Assembly (NCBI GenBank): GCA_008330645.1
Contig: VLTN01000084.1
Coordinates: 1 to 64,000 of the forward strand
Reading direction: 5' to 3'
DNA: 64,000 bases
Origin: Cafeteria roenbergensis
Lineage: Eukaryota; Sar; Bigyra; Bicosoecida; Cafeteriaceae
Shown here: positions 19,102 to 29,900 of the stretch, in pieces
Numbering within the stretch: the first letter of the stretch is position 1
How the letters are laid out: the number at the start of each line of letters is the position of its first letter
The notes under the pieces: model-generated
Told to the model about the DNA's origin: nothing
The model's input: the letters and a program-made list of their open reading frames with translations, nothing else
Database searches by the model: none
Position numbers and translations under genes: made by a program

Positions 19102-20618
19102 TCACGGGGGCGCAGTACTTGCGCCGCAGGGGCGCAGTGAGCTCGTCCGCCTGCGAATGACAAACAGGGCGGGCTCCGCGGTCGGCGCAGTGAGGCGGCG
19201 CAGACCCCGGCGAGCGCGGTCTGCCGCGCGGGTTGACACGCGGGGACGGTCTGCGCCCCGCGGCCAGGCGGGACCGCAACGCGAGGCACCGGTGGGGCGC
19301 TGGTCGAGCGGCCACGTGACCGGCAGGCCAACCGTTTTGGCCGTCGGGAGCCGCGTGCCAGGCCCGCTCCCGCTGCGCACGGGATGGCTGTGGGCGGCTG
19401 CGCGAGGCGGGGGCTTCGGTGCCCTCGCCCGGCTCGGGGGCGGGGCGTCCTCCTCGTGCGCGGGCAAACCACGCCCGAGCGCAAGCAACGGGATTGATTA
19501 CCGGACCCAGTCGCGGGCTGCCGCAAGCGCGACCCCGGCCCCCCACCCACGGCCCAGTCGCGGCAACCAAGGCGCCCGCCTCTGTGCCTTGGGTTGGGCG
19601 GTGTCTCTGCTCGAGGCCACCTCTCTGGCTCCTCTGTCGGGGGCGGGCAGGCGCCCACGGCGCACGCTGAGCTCGGAACTCACTGATCGCCGACCTGCCG
19701 GCCTCGTCAATTCGCCAGCCGCAGGGCTTCGCGTCGGGCAGGGGGGCACAGCGCACAGGCGCCGCGGTTGTAACAGTGGTCGCCCGACTGGCCCGCCCGT
19801 GTCCGCGCCTTGCCGCGTGTGGGAGGGGCCGCGCAAGGCCCTGCAGCGACTGCCGTGGCATCGCCTGCCGGTAGAGCCGCAAAGCCCTGAGGCGCTGTTG
19901 CTGTTTGAGCCCTGCTCGCTGTGGGCGGAGGAGCCTGCCTGGCTGTGGCCGCGCATCGATAGCAGCCCGCTTGCACCTCGCTCAGCTCGCTTTGCTCGAG
20001 GAATTGGGGCGACACGGTCGCGCAGTGTTTCAAAGTTCGTTCGGGCGGATTATTCAGCCGGACTCTCTTCTCCGCTGCTCTCAATCCCCGGCCCCTCGCT
20101 TGTAGCTCGGCCTGGGTTTTTGTTGCTATCAGCAAGGAAAAAATCTGCGGATTCCTGTCTCCTCAATTAAGAGTGCAACATTTCACGCGGCGACGGTTGC
20201 AATTAGGAGTGCTGCACGACCCGAACTCAACCAGCTTCACACGAAAGCTCAGCCAAACGCACTCGCGCGCTAAAAGCCAGAGCGCACTGCACGCATTTGA
20301 AGACAACCTCGATTCATGTCTGCCTGGCGCCGTTCATGCCACATGCCCAGCAGGGCCGGGCCGCGTCTGAGAGAGGGAAAGTGCCTGGCTCACTGCTTCT
20401 CGTGCTCGCAATCCGCCCATGCATTTCAATCGATATTCGCTGGCCGGGCAAATATCGGCGATCGCGACCGACTTGCTGCGCGCCTGCGAGTCTGCACGAA
20501 GCGCACTGAGCGGCCAGCCTCACCAGCAGGCCGCCCCGCCTGCAGCCCGCTCGCCGCTTCTTCTGACCCACGCGCGTAGGCTGGCTGCCGCTGCTGCTGC
20601 GGCGCGATCCCGGAAGCT
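19102..20618. other. Long divergent intergenic region
   Basis: About 1.5 kb between the J-domain protein (-) and the golgin (+). It contains a CACGTG site near 19313 and an A/T-richer patch at about 20120-20220. Open frames on both strands show no recognisable domain. A non-coding RNA or 5'-UTR exons could be here, but nothing supports a specific call. Confidence 0.5.
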
Positions 20619-22610
20619 ATGGCAGCATCGCCTGAGCCAGTTGAGGCCGCCGCCTCGGCGCCAGCCCAAGCCGCGGTCGCCACCGCACGGGATGGGGCGG
20701 TGGCCCAGGCGGACGCTGCGCTGTGCGACCGTCTCAAGGCCATGCTTCGCAAGGCCAAGACCATCATTACGGACAAGGACGCGCGAATCAAGTCGCTGAG
20801 CGCCGAGAGCTGGAGCTCCGGCGCCTTCGGCCTGCGCACTCCAGTGCGCCTCGTCGCCTGCCTCGCGACCACGGACTCCGGTGAAGATGAAGACGTGCTG
20901 GTGCTGTCCGAGGCCTCGCCCGATGGCCGGATGGCCGCCGCGCGGCGCCACGAGGTTGCGTCCAGATTCAGCGACGAGTGGCTGGGCCACGACCGCGGCC
21001 AGGCCGAGTCTGTCTTCGACGCGTGGGCTGCCGCCGCAGAGCGCTTCGTGCCCGCATCCGCGGCCAGCCATGGCCACTCCTCGCCGCAGGACGCCCCCCT
21101 CTCCGCCCCCGGCGGCCCCGCAGCCCCGCATGGCGAGCAGGACGCGTCACAGCGGGAGCAGGAGGGGGACGGCCAGGGCCGGCCAGCGGACCGCGCGTCC
21201 ATCGATGCCGCCGAGAGCGCCGAGGAGTTCCGCCGGTACCGCGTGGCGGCGGAGAGTCGGCTTCGGCAGCTGGAGCAGGAGCTGCGGCAGGCGCGGCTGG
21301 CCGCGCAGCGCCCCGCAGCCGCTCTGCGCGGCTCTGAGTCGGACACCGGCAGCGACCTGAGCGACGGAAGCAGCGACGGCGAGTCCGTCCGGTCCCTCGG
21401 CGCGCCGGCGGGGAGCCCGGCCAGCCACAGGCCTCGCGCCCGCGACGGCAGCTCGGACGCGGCCGGGGAGGCCCTCGGCGCCGCCCGGCGGGAGGCGCGG
21501 CGCTTTCGTCTGGAGGCGAAGCGGCTGCGAGCGGCAGCTGCGCGGCAGAGGGCGGAGGAGGGCGGCCTGTCCGGCCTCCCGGGCTGGGGCGCGGACGGGG
21601 GCGCCGTGCTCAGCGGCGACGTCGGAGCTGGAGCCGGGGCGGTGCTGGCGGCCGGCGGTGGCGGCGGCGGCGGCGGCAGCGAGGAGGAGGCGGCGGCGGC
21701 GGCGGCGGCGGCTGCCGCTGTGGCGGAGGCGACGGGCGGGTTGCGCCGGAGGGCGGAGCAGGCGGAGGCGGAGGCGGCCGAAGCGCGGGCGGAGGCTCAG
21801 AGGGCCGCGGCCGAGTACGCGGCCTACCGGCGGCGGGCCACAGCGTCGCTGCAGGAGCAGCGGGCGGCGCGGGAGGCTGCGGAGGAGGAGGCGGCGTCGA
21901 TGCGCCTGGCCTGCGCGCGCGCCGAGGCCGCGGCCGACGAGCAGCGGGCGGCGGCGGCGGAGGCCACGGCTGCCCTCCGCCGCGCCAGGCACGAGGACCT
22001 GGTGTCTGCGGCGGCGGCGGATGCCGTCTCGGCAGGCGGCGGAGGCGGAGGCGGGGCGCGGGGGGCGCTCACTCCCGGAGGTCCCGACGGCGGGCCCGTT
22101 GGCATGGGCGGTGTTGGCGGGGACGGCTCGGAGCAAGCCTCGCCGGCGGAGGCGGAGGGCGGGACCGGCAGCAGGAGGGGACAGGGCACGGAGGTGCTCG
22201 GGGCGCGCGCCGTGGGAGGGCCAGGGGGCCGCCCGGGACTCGGAGGCCGGCCGGGGCGCAACTCAGGATCCGCTTCAGCCGGGGGCGCGGGCGCGTCGCC
22301 GGGGCCTGCCAGCCCCCCCGGGAGGAGGCTTGGGGCTTTCCGGGCGGGGCTGTCGCCTTCGGGCGAGGGCGAGGGCGAGGGCGAGGGCGAGGGCGCGCCC
22401 CTGGACGTGGCAAGAGCCCGCCTGGCGTACCTGCGGCACTCGCTGCTGCGCTACCTCGCCACCCCGTCCACTGACCACGCGGTCAGGAGGCAGCTGGAGG
22501 ACGCGCTCATCGTGATGCTGGGGGCGTCCTCCGCCGAGCAAAAGGCTGTGGAGCGCGCGCGCAAGGCATCGGGCGGCATCGGCGAGGCATTCGCGTCGCT
22601 CTTCGGATGA
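20619..22610 (+). CDS. GRIP-domain golgin-like coiled-coil protein (663 aa)
   Basis: Single exon. The N-terminal 55 residues contain a short helix (LKAMLRKAKTIITDKDARIKSL). After a variable region, coiled coil covers about 195-250, 285-320 and 350-465, separated by Gly/Ser-rich stretches. An EGEGEG run at about 583-593 precedes the C-terminal GRIP domain (about 596-645): ARLAYLRHSLLRYL, with the invariant Tyr at about 604, then LEDALIVMLGASSAEQKAV. GRIP domains bind Arl1-GTP through that Tyr and target golgins to the trans-Golgi network, where the coiled coil tethers vesicles. The order (coiled coil, then GRIP near the C-terminus) is standard, though the protein is short for a golgin. The GRIP match is by eye and moderately strong. 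Confidence 0.7.
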   Translation: MAASPEPVEAAASAPAQAAVATARDGAVAQADAALCDRLKAMLRKAKTIITDKDARIKSLSAESWSSGAFGLRTPVRLVACLATTDSGEDEDVLVLSEASPDGRMAAARRHEVASRFSDEWLGHDRGQAESVFDAWAAAAERFVPASAASHGHSSPQDAPLSAPGGPAAPHGEQDASQREQEGDGQGRPADRASIDAAESAEEFRRYRVAAESRLRQLEQELRQARLAAQRPAAALRGSESDTGSDLSDGSSDGESVRSLGAPAGSPASHRPRARDGSSDAAGEALGAARREARRFRLEAKRLRAAAARQRAEEGGLSGLPGWGADGGAVLSGDVGAGAGAVLAAGGGGGGGGSEEEAAAAAAAAAAVAEATGGLRRRAEQAEAEAAEARAEAQRAAAEYAAYRRRATASLQEQRAAREAAEEEAASMRLACARAEAAADEQRAAAAEATAALRRARHEDLVSAAAADAVSAGGGGGGGARGALTPGGPDGGPVGMGGVGGDGSEQASPAEAEGGTGSRRGQGTEVLGARAVGGPGGRPGLGGRPGRNSGSASAGGAGASPGPASPPGRRLGAFRAGLSPSGEGEGEGEGEGAPLDVARARLAYLRHSLLRYLATPSTDHAVRRQLEDALIVMLGASSAEQKAVERARKASGGIGEAFASLFG

Positions 22611-23102
22611 GTGCATGCCACCGCTTCGCTCGTTTTGTGCGTCTCTCCAATGCTCCCAGGGCGGCCGCGCAGGCAGGCGCCCGAATCACCGGCGAGCACG
22701 CCCCTCCGTGCGCCGCATGCACGCAGCTGAGCGCGCTGAGGGGCGTGCCTGCGCGAACCAGCCCCGAGCTCCGCAGCGAGTACACACGCTTGGGCCCGCT
22801 CAGCCCGCCACAATTTCTGTGCGAGATGCCCAAGCGTCGACCCAAGCAGTCCACACTGCGCTCTGTGCTTCCCGCACCGCGGGGCTCGCGCGCCGGTGCA
22901 ACCGTGCCTGCCACAGCGGCGGCCAGCTCGTGCAATGCGGAGCTGCAGTTGTTCATCCGCGGCCTCAACTCACAGCTCTGCTCGGCCGATATGCCGAAAT
23001 CGGTGCAAGATCGAGGGCAAAAGCCGCTGACGCCACCTTGCTGTCGAGCCTGCAGCTTGCCTCGCGGCGGGAGGCGCGGCCCAGACAGTTCGCCGCGGCA
23101 GG
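22611..23102. other. Intergenic region
   Basis: About 490 bp between the golgin stop and the proposed first exon of the PP2C gene. No recognisable coding domain. Confidence 0.4.
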
Positions 23103-24946
23103 ATGGAGGGGCCTGGCACGGCCTTGCTGCTCCTCGACTGGCTGGCGTCGGTGCCCGGGTGAGCCGAAACGCCTGCCGCAGTCCCGCTGCTGCAGCACCG
23201 TCCCGAAAAGGCCCGTCATTTTGCGCCTGGCCCCTCGAGGCTCCCCACCCCCGGCCCCTCGGGGGCGGGGGGCAGCGCCGTGCAGGGCGCGCGCTCGCGG
23301 CGCCAGGCAGCCTCGCGCGGCGGGGCGCCCCCACTGCGCGAAGTCGACGCGAGAGGGCCAGGCGCTGGCCGGCCCGGCGGCCTTGGCCGCAGGCAAGCCT
23401 GCTTCGCCGCGCTGCCGCGCTGCCGCGCTGCTGCGACGCGAGCGCGCGCCGCCGCCCCCGAGCGACGCACGGCCCAGGGCCAACGCCGCGGCGCCCCCCG
23501 CTTCCGGGTTCGACCCTTTGCCGAGCGTCGCAGGCACGTCTGGATGGCGGCGCTGACTCTGGTCGTGGTGCTCGTCCTCTACCGCTGTGCGACAACCGAC
23601 TCCGTCCACCCCCGGCGCCAGCAGCAGGTCCTGAACGCGCTGCTCCCGTACGGGATCGACTTTCACATCGGCCAGCGGCCGTATATGGAGGACAGGCACG
23701 TGGTGGCCGGGGAGGTGGGCGGGGACGCTTGCCAGTCCTTCTACGGAGTCTTCGACGGCCACGGCGGCTGGCGGGCCGCAGAGTACTGCCAGCTGCATTT
23801 GTCCACCCAGGTCGAGGAGATGCTTGTGCGAGACCCAGAGCCCAGCAAGGCGCTGGTGGCAGCGTTCGAGCAGACGGACAGGGAGGTGAGTGTCGCTCTC
23901 AGGCCGGCGCAAGCGCTCCAAGCCTGCCGCGCCGCTGCCAAGCCCTCTGCTCGCCCCGCCATCGCGCTTGCCATGCGCCCCCCTGTGCCGCTGGCTGCTG
24001 TTCGCGTGCCAAGGCGCTTTCCCCGAGCCGCGCCCCGCGACGCTCGTCCGCGCAGTTTCTTCGCTGCGCCAACGGGCGCCAGCTTCCCTGGGAGGACGGC
24101 ACCACGGCCGTGGCGGCGCTGGTGCGCGGATCGGACATCTGGGTGGCCAACGCGGGCGACTCGCGTGCCGTGCTTGTGCGGACGGACGGGTCGGTGAGGC
24201 CGCTGTCCCTGGACCATAAGCCCAACCGCCCCGACGAGCGAGACCGCATCCTCAGCACCGGCGGGTCCGTCATCCACCACGGCGTGTGGCGGGTGCAGGG
24301 CATGCTGGCGGTCAGCCGGGCTCTTGGCGACCGCGCTCTCAAGCCGTGGGTGCCGCCCACGCCGGAGATCTGCCGTCACACCATTGACGAAGCCGACGCG
24401 TTCCTGGTGCTGGCCACGGACGGGTTGTGGGACGTCATGTCCAATGAGGAGGTGGGGGGGGCTATCTACGCCGTGGCGGCGCCCCAGACGGTTGCCGAGC
24501 GGCTGGTTCGCGAGGCGCTGAGCAGAGGCAGCTCCGACAACGTCACTGCCCTCGTGGTCGACCTGCGGGCAGCCTCGGCGCGGGTCGCGCTGGCGCGCAG
24601 TCGGCAGCGAAAGGCCGACGCGGCGAGGTCCGGCGAAGCCGCGGCCGCGGCCGCAGCCAACGGCGCAGAAGCCCACGCGGCCAGCGGGGAGCACCGGGCA
24701 GGGTGGAAGGGGGGCGCATCGGGCGGGGCGGGGTCCGCCAGCGGGGGGGGGAGGGCGCGGCCGCGGCCGCACGGCGATGCGCCCGGCGCAGCCGCGTCGC
24801 GCTCGTCCAAGAGCCCGGTGCTGGAGCCGGGGCTCCCCAGCGCCCACGCCAACGCCGACGGCTCTGCGATCGCGCGCCGGGCAGTAGCGGCGGCCTCCAC
24901 CGGCGACGCCCCCGCGGTGGGTCGCCGCGGGTATGCGCACGCGTGA
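23103..24946 (+). CDS. Membrane-anchored PP2C-type Ser/Thr phosphatase (3 exons, about 432 aa)
   Basis: Exons 23534-23885 and 24056-24946 are certain: donor GTGAGT, acceptor GCGCAG, phase 0, and the PP2C motifs run straight through. A first exon at 23103-23158 is proposed because its donor (GTGAGC) joins in phase 2 and gives a Leu-rich N-terminus; otherwise the start is the ATG at 23544. Residue numbers use the longer model. A hydrophobic anchor is at about 23-35. Metal and catalytic motifs are RPYMED (67-72), FDGHGG (92-97), DGTTAV (149-154), ANAGDSR (167-173), VSRALGD (222-228), ATDGLWD (256-262) and SDNVTALV (296-303). All metal-binding Asp residues are present, so it should be active. The tail of about 110 residues is Ala/Gly/Ser-rich. 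Likely a phosphatase tethered to a membrane; which face cannot be told. Confidence 0.88.
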
Positions 24947-25426
24947 CGGGCAGCAGCTGCGCCGGCGCCGTCGCTATTTCCGGGGCGCGTTGTTGGCGCC
25001 CCTCTTGCGTGTGTGTCGCTGTTTCGAGAGAGCGAGCCGGTGAGTGCCGGGCGATGAACGCGTCGAACCTCGCTCCGGTTGCCTGACGGCGGCACATCCT
25101 GACCCAGCTCCACACCACCAGCCGATAGCCGGCGCCAACGCTGGGCGCTCACAGCAAAAGACGACACATCGCCGCTGTGGCTTCCCGCCGAGGGCAGGGC
25201 AGGACAGGAGGCGGGGGCTGCTGGCTGCGGGCTGCGGGGTGCGTGCGGGCTGCGGGGTGCGGGGTGCGGGGTGCGGGATTGGCAGGCGCACACTTGCGGG
25301 TCCCAGCGCACGCACCGCTGACACCAATCACCAACGGTCCCACGGCCGAGCGTCGACCCTGCGCGCGCTCGCCAGGCCCCGCTGCTGGTGCGCAGGGAGG
25401 CCGGGGAGGCTGGCCTTGGCTGCTGC
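24947..25426. other. Convergent 3' flanks with GC-rich minisatellite
   Basis: 480 bp between converging PP2C and methyltransferase stops. It holds a short tandem array of a GGGGTGC-type unit (about 25216-25284), G-rich on the plus strand and potentially able to form a G-quadruplex. No gene recognised. Confidence 0.55.
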
Positions 25427-26722
25427 TCACAGCATCCCAGCGGCGGCAGCTGCGATGGCCGCCACGCCGGCTTCGCCCACCCGGCAGCAGCCCCCAGCAC
25501 ACACCAAGCGGCCCCCAGCAAGGCGCGCCCAGTCGGCCACGAGCGCTCCCAGCTCGCGGGTCCCGGGCGTGGCCAGCGGCGAGCCCGCCGGCACGCTCAC
25601 CCACCCGCCACCGCTGACGTCCCAGGCCTCCCCGGCGTTGGGGCAGCACCAGAGGAACCGGCGCGGCGAGGCGCCTGTTGCGTGCTGCCGCAGCCACATC
25701 TGCAGAGGGCAGGTCCGGGCGTTGCGGTCACTGGCGGCAGGAGCCGCCGCCTCGGCGTTGCCGTCACTGGCGGCAGGAGCTGTTGCCGGGGCCGGTGCTG
25801 TTGCCGGGGCCGCGGCGGGACTGTCTGCCGCCGCTTCATCCGCCTCAAGGCTGGCTGCGATAACCTTGAGCGCTGGCGAAACCGCGGCTGGGTGGCAGCA
25901 GTTGACGCCAACGCCAGCCAGCACGCCGGCGCCGGCCCGCGCAGCGGCAAGCAGCAGTTGCACAGCCACTGCCAAGGGCTCCCCGCTGGCCAGGCGCCCG
26001 CCGCACGGCCGAACCGTGAACGAGACGACAAGCGGCGGGCCTGGCGGCCGCAGGCGGTGGGCCGCCGAGATGGCGGCCACCGCGTCAGCGATGCACGGCA
26101 GGGTCTCGGCGAGCAGCAGGTCGCAGCCGGCGGCCGCCAAAGCCGCAACGCGCGGCTCCTGGAAGGCCGAGAGCCAGGGAACCGCGCGAAGTGACCCCCC
26201 CTCCGCGGCTGCGCGCCAGGCAGCGCAGCCCACAAGCCCGGGGGGCAGGCGCTCCGCAGTGGGCGCCGGCTCGCAGGCCGCGCCGGCGGCTGCGTCTCGC
26301 GCCGCCTCCCCGGGCAGGCTGGGGCGCGCTGCCAGGCGCCGGTAGCAGCCCGAGTACTCGGAGCCGTCAGCCATGCATGCGCCGAATGGGCCCACGCTTC
26401 CGATCACGGTTGCGGGTCCCCGGCCCGCGGCCGCCGAGGCGTCCCTAGCCAGCCGCACGCTGAGCTGCACCAGTCCGTCAGCCTCCCCGTCGGTTGCTGC
26501 CAGCCCCGCAGCCACCAGGCCGGCGCGGGACGCCTGGTAGGACGCCGTGGTGCACGCGCACGCACCGGCAGCGAGGAATGCCCGATGGGCATCGCGGACC
26601 GCCGCGCGGCCCGTCGGTTCGCCCAGCAGCCTGGCCGACCACAGATGCCCTTGGCCCAAATCGTGGCCGTGGTCCTCGAGCCAGGTCGCCAACCCGCCGT
26701 CCAGCACCGCGACCGAGCTCAT
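25427..26722 (-). CDS. Homocysteine S-methyltransferase family protein (431 aa)
   Basis: The start at 26722 (MSSVAVLDGG) is chosen because the LDGGLATWLE motif should lie at the very N-terminus in this family; an upstream in-frame start adds 69 residues without similarity. The barrel contains TTASYQAS, VGPFG, the LLLAETLP strand, GVGVNCCHP (first zinc Cys) and the C-terminal VCAGGCCRVG (paired zinc Cys). All three ligands expected for the BHMT/MmuM/HMT family are therefore present. The enzyme would transfer a methyl group to homocysteine from S-methylmethionine or S-adenosylmethionine, giving methionine, in the cytosol. An Ala/Pro-rich insertion (about residues 290-335) lies between the first zinc Cys and the C-terminal part. 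It is divergent from the MDR-CDPK gene with 224 bp between starts. Confidence 0.9.
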   Translation of the reverse strand: MSSVAVLDGGLATWLEDHGHDLGQGHLWSARLLGEPTGRAAVRDAHRAFLAAGACACTTASYQASRAGLVAAGLAATDGEADGLVQLSVRLARDASAAAGRGPATVIGSVGPFGACMADGSEYSGCYRRLAARPSLPGEAARDAAAGAACEPAPTAERLPPGLVGCAAWRAAAEGGSLRAVPWLSAFQEPRVAALAAAGCDLLLAETLPCIADAVAAISAAHRLRPPGPPLVVSFTVRPCGGRLASGEPLAVAVQLLLAAARAGAGVLAGVGVNCCHPAAVSPALKVIAASLEADEAAADSPAAAPATAPAPATAPAASDGNAEAAAPAASDRNARTCPLQMWLRQHATGASPRRFLWCCPNAGEAWDVSGGGWVSVPAGSPLATPGTRELGALVADWARLAGGRLVCAGGCCRVGEAGVAAIAAAAAGML

Positions 26723-26946
26723 GCTCCTCGCGGCATCCTCGGAGCTGCAGGGTGACGGCAGCAGCCGCTTGCGCTCGGCAGCGCCTCGCAGCAGAGCTCC
26801 CGAATGCGAACGAAAATCGCAGCCGAGGAGAGAAAGAATAAAAACAATCGCGGAGTGGTCGCACGCCTCGAGACCGGGGTGCGCCGGCGGCGCGGACAGC
26901 CAGCCCCCAGCCGCGGCATCCTCAGCCACGGCCCCGGACGGACCCG
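26723..26946. promoter_or_regulatory. Bidirectional promoter, methyltransferase / MDR-CDPK
   Basis: 224 bp between divergent start codons, with the A-rich AAAGAATAAAAACAAT at about 26831-26846, unusual in this GC-rich sequence. The assignment as promoter rests on position. Confidence 0.4.
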
Positions 26947-29900
26947 ATGGCCCAGACGGTTCGTGGGTACGAGCTCGCGCTTTCGGCCACCGGAGGTGAG
27001 TGTGCGGCGTGCGTGCAAGTTTTTGTCACACCAGTCACGACCTCGACTTGCGTCCAACGGGCCTCCCAGCGCCGCCGCCGCGTGAGCGTGGCATGGGTGG
27101 CGCAGCCAGACTCGATGCGCGCCCCAACTACGCACGCCTCTGGGCTGCAATTGCCGGTGCGGTGGCGTGTTGCGTCGGTTCAGTCGCGTGCCGGCTTCGC
27201 CCTTCAGGCGGTCGGGTGTCAGTCGGCCGTCAACGATTCTGACTGGCGTTTCAAGCGCCTCCCCCGCCCCGCCTCGCCGCAGACCGACCGCGACTTGAGG
27301 AAAATGCAAAGGGCTTCCGATTCCCCGGGCCCGGGTGGGTTCGCGTCAAGGTGGCAGCGAGCGCAGTGACCGACGAAAACGTGGCCGCGATGAGCGAAGA
27401 GGCCGCTGCGCATTCCCACTGGCATGGCACCGTCTGCTCGGGCGTTGTGGAGGCTGCAACTTCGTGCGCCACCGCGGACGCGGACCCCGATGCGCTGGAG
27501 TGGGTTCCCAAGCGGGGGGACCGAGTTGCCGTCGTCGTGGGAGCTGGCGCCCACGCTTCCCACGTGGTTTGCCCGTGGCGCTGCGCGCTGCCCATACCCG
27601 ACTCCCTGCCCCTTGCCGAGGCGGCAGCCCTGCTCGCTTCCGTCGTCCCCGCTTACCTCGCTGTCTTCGGGGACGGCGGCATGGCCCCCGGGGCCAGAGT
27701 GGCGGTTCTGGGGGCCGAGACGCCGGCGGGCACCGCTGCCTGCCAGCTGCTGGCGTCCATGGCGAACACGACGGTGATGGCCGTGTGCAGCAACGGAGTG
27801 GCGCTGGGGGACATGATGCGGCAGGGCGTGGACGCGGCGGTCGCCGAGGCGGACCTGCCCGTACCCTGCTGGCGCTCGGGCCACGGTGGCGACCCGGGCG
27901 AGACGAGTGGCGCCGCCGCATGGGGAAGGGCGGTGCGGCGGGCGGTGTCCGCGGCCCTGCGAGACGAGCTTCGGTCGTCGGGGGCCAGCGGGGGGTCCAC
28001 GGGGTGGGATGCGCCGGACCTTGACGACGACCTGGCGGGTGACGCCGGCAGCGAGTCAAGCGACGCGGAGTCAGCCAGCGCCGCCGGCTCAGCGCCGGAC
28101 GACACTGCCGGGGGTCTGGCCGTGGACGAGCCCGCCGAGGCCGGGCAGGCGGCGCTGCGGCTCGGCGGGCTGGACGCCGACGTGTCTCGGGGGTTCGACC
28201 TCGTCGTCGACGCTCGCTCCGGGCTCGCGGGCGCAGCCAATGGCGACGAGGGGCTGCTGCTGGCGGCAGCGCTCGTGCGGCGGGGGGGCAGCTGCGCTGT
28301 CCTGCGCAGCTGCCCGCCCTGCCAGCGCGATCGGGTGTGGGCCTCGTGCGGGGCCGGAGCGGCGGCGGGAGCCTGCCCGGACGCCAGGCCTGCCCCGCCC
28401 CCGAGCTCCGTCTCGGAGACCAAGTCGCGCGCCAGCCGTGGCATGGGCTGGCTGCGCTTCCCGCGCGGCATCCTGGGCGGGGGGGCGGCCCGGCGCGCCA
28501 AGCAGGCCCGGGACGCCGCCGCCGAGCCTGGCGCCGCCGCTGCCGGCTCTGCATCGGGGCACGCGCCCGGCGGTGGCAGCGGCGCTGGCGGCACCGCCCT
28601 TCCCGCCGCCCCCGAGGCCTACGCCGACGAGGACCCGCCGCTGGAGCACGCCCTGTCGGGCCCGGACAGGGGGCGGATCGACAAGTCCGCCTCGGTGGAC
28701 TTCCTGCCTGCCATCCGCTCCGCCGCCTCCATGACGACGCGCCCCGCGGCGAGCGCTGCGGGGGGCATCGGCGGCCGTCCCGGCCTGCCCCGCCGCGCCA
28801 GCCAGGCGGCGGGCAGGGTCGGCCTCGGCATCGCCGCGGCGCCCAGCCCGCCTCGTCCGGCGCGCCCCGCCCGCCCGCCCGGCCGCCCCCCCGCCGTCGG
28901 CCGCTTCCCGTCCTTCGCCACCCTGCTGTGGGAGCGGCAGGCGGAGGTCAAGTTCATCGCGCCGGCTGGCTTCGCCCGCCGGGCCGCGCGCGCCGCACGG
29001 CAGCTCGCCGCCGCGGAGGAGGCCCACGGGCGGGGCGCGCCCGAACCAGACTGTCCCTCCCGCGGCCGCGCGTGGGTGGCGATGCGGCCCCTCTTCGCAG
29101 CCAGGCACGCCATCCGCCTCTGGGAGCTGGGCGCGCTGCGGCCCCAGATCGCCCACTGCGCCCTCTACAAGGACGCGCGCACCGCCGTCGCGCTCGCCGC
29201 CGCGGGGGGCTCCGGCACGAGCGCAGGCACCGTACTGCTGCTACCCCGCCCCCTCGGCCGCCGCGAAACCGCCAGGTCCACCGGCACAGCCCCCTCCGTG
29301 CCCCGCAACAGCCTGCCCTGGCCCGCCGTGGAGGCGGCTCAGCTGCGCTGCGGCTGGATCCGCCGCTCCTTCGCGCGCTCCATCCTCCTCACCGCGCCCA
29401 CCACCGGCCTCGCGGCCCTCATGCCGGAGGGCAGAGACGAGGCGGACGACGCCTCCGAGGGTGGCGGCGGCACCCCGCTGGGCGACTCGCCAAAGCGCCC
29501 GGAGTCGCTCCGCAGGCCGGACAGCCCGCCGGCGCGCCACCCCAGGCGCGCCTCCTCGACGGCCGCCTTGGACATCTTTGCGGGAAGCCACAGCGCGCGT
29601 CCGGGCCAGGGCGGCCGAGGAGCCGTCCACGCCGTCGGCGGCGAGCGCCACCGCTCTGAGCACCACGACCACGACGACGGCGGCGACGACGGCGGCGGCG
29701 GCGGCGACGACGACGACGACGACCTCTGGCCCCTCGCTTCCCAGCGCTCCGTTCCCCACTCCGCAGCGCCGACCGGCTCGGCAGCGGCCGCATCCGGCCC
29801 CGCCACAGGCCGGCGCCCCGATGCCGTGACCCCCCTGGCCACGACCTTCCGCCCCTCCAGCGCGGGGCCGCTCAGCGCGCGAGTGGGCCCCCTCCCGGAC

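Noticed and set aside
19498-19956. 152-codon minus-strand frame in the long intergenic region
   Set aside because: No domain, Arg/Ala/Gly composition typical of chance frames here, no splice context.
18422-20170. 582-codon plus-strand frame overlapping the start of the J-domain protein
   Set aside because: Antisense shadow of a GC-rich gene extended into the intergenic region; no recognisable domain.
24466-25521. 351-codon minus-strand frame over the PP2C 3' end
   Set aside because: Antisense of the phosphatase exon and repeat-rich flank; no domain.
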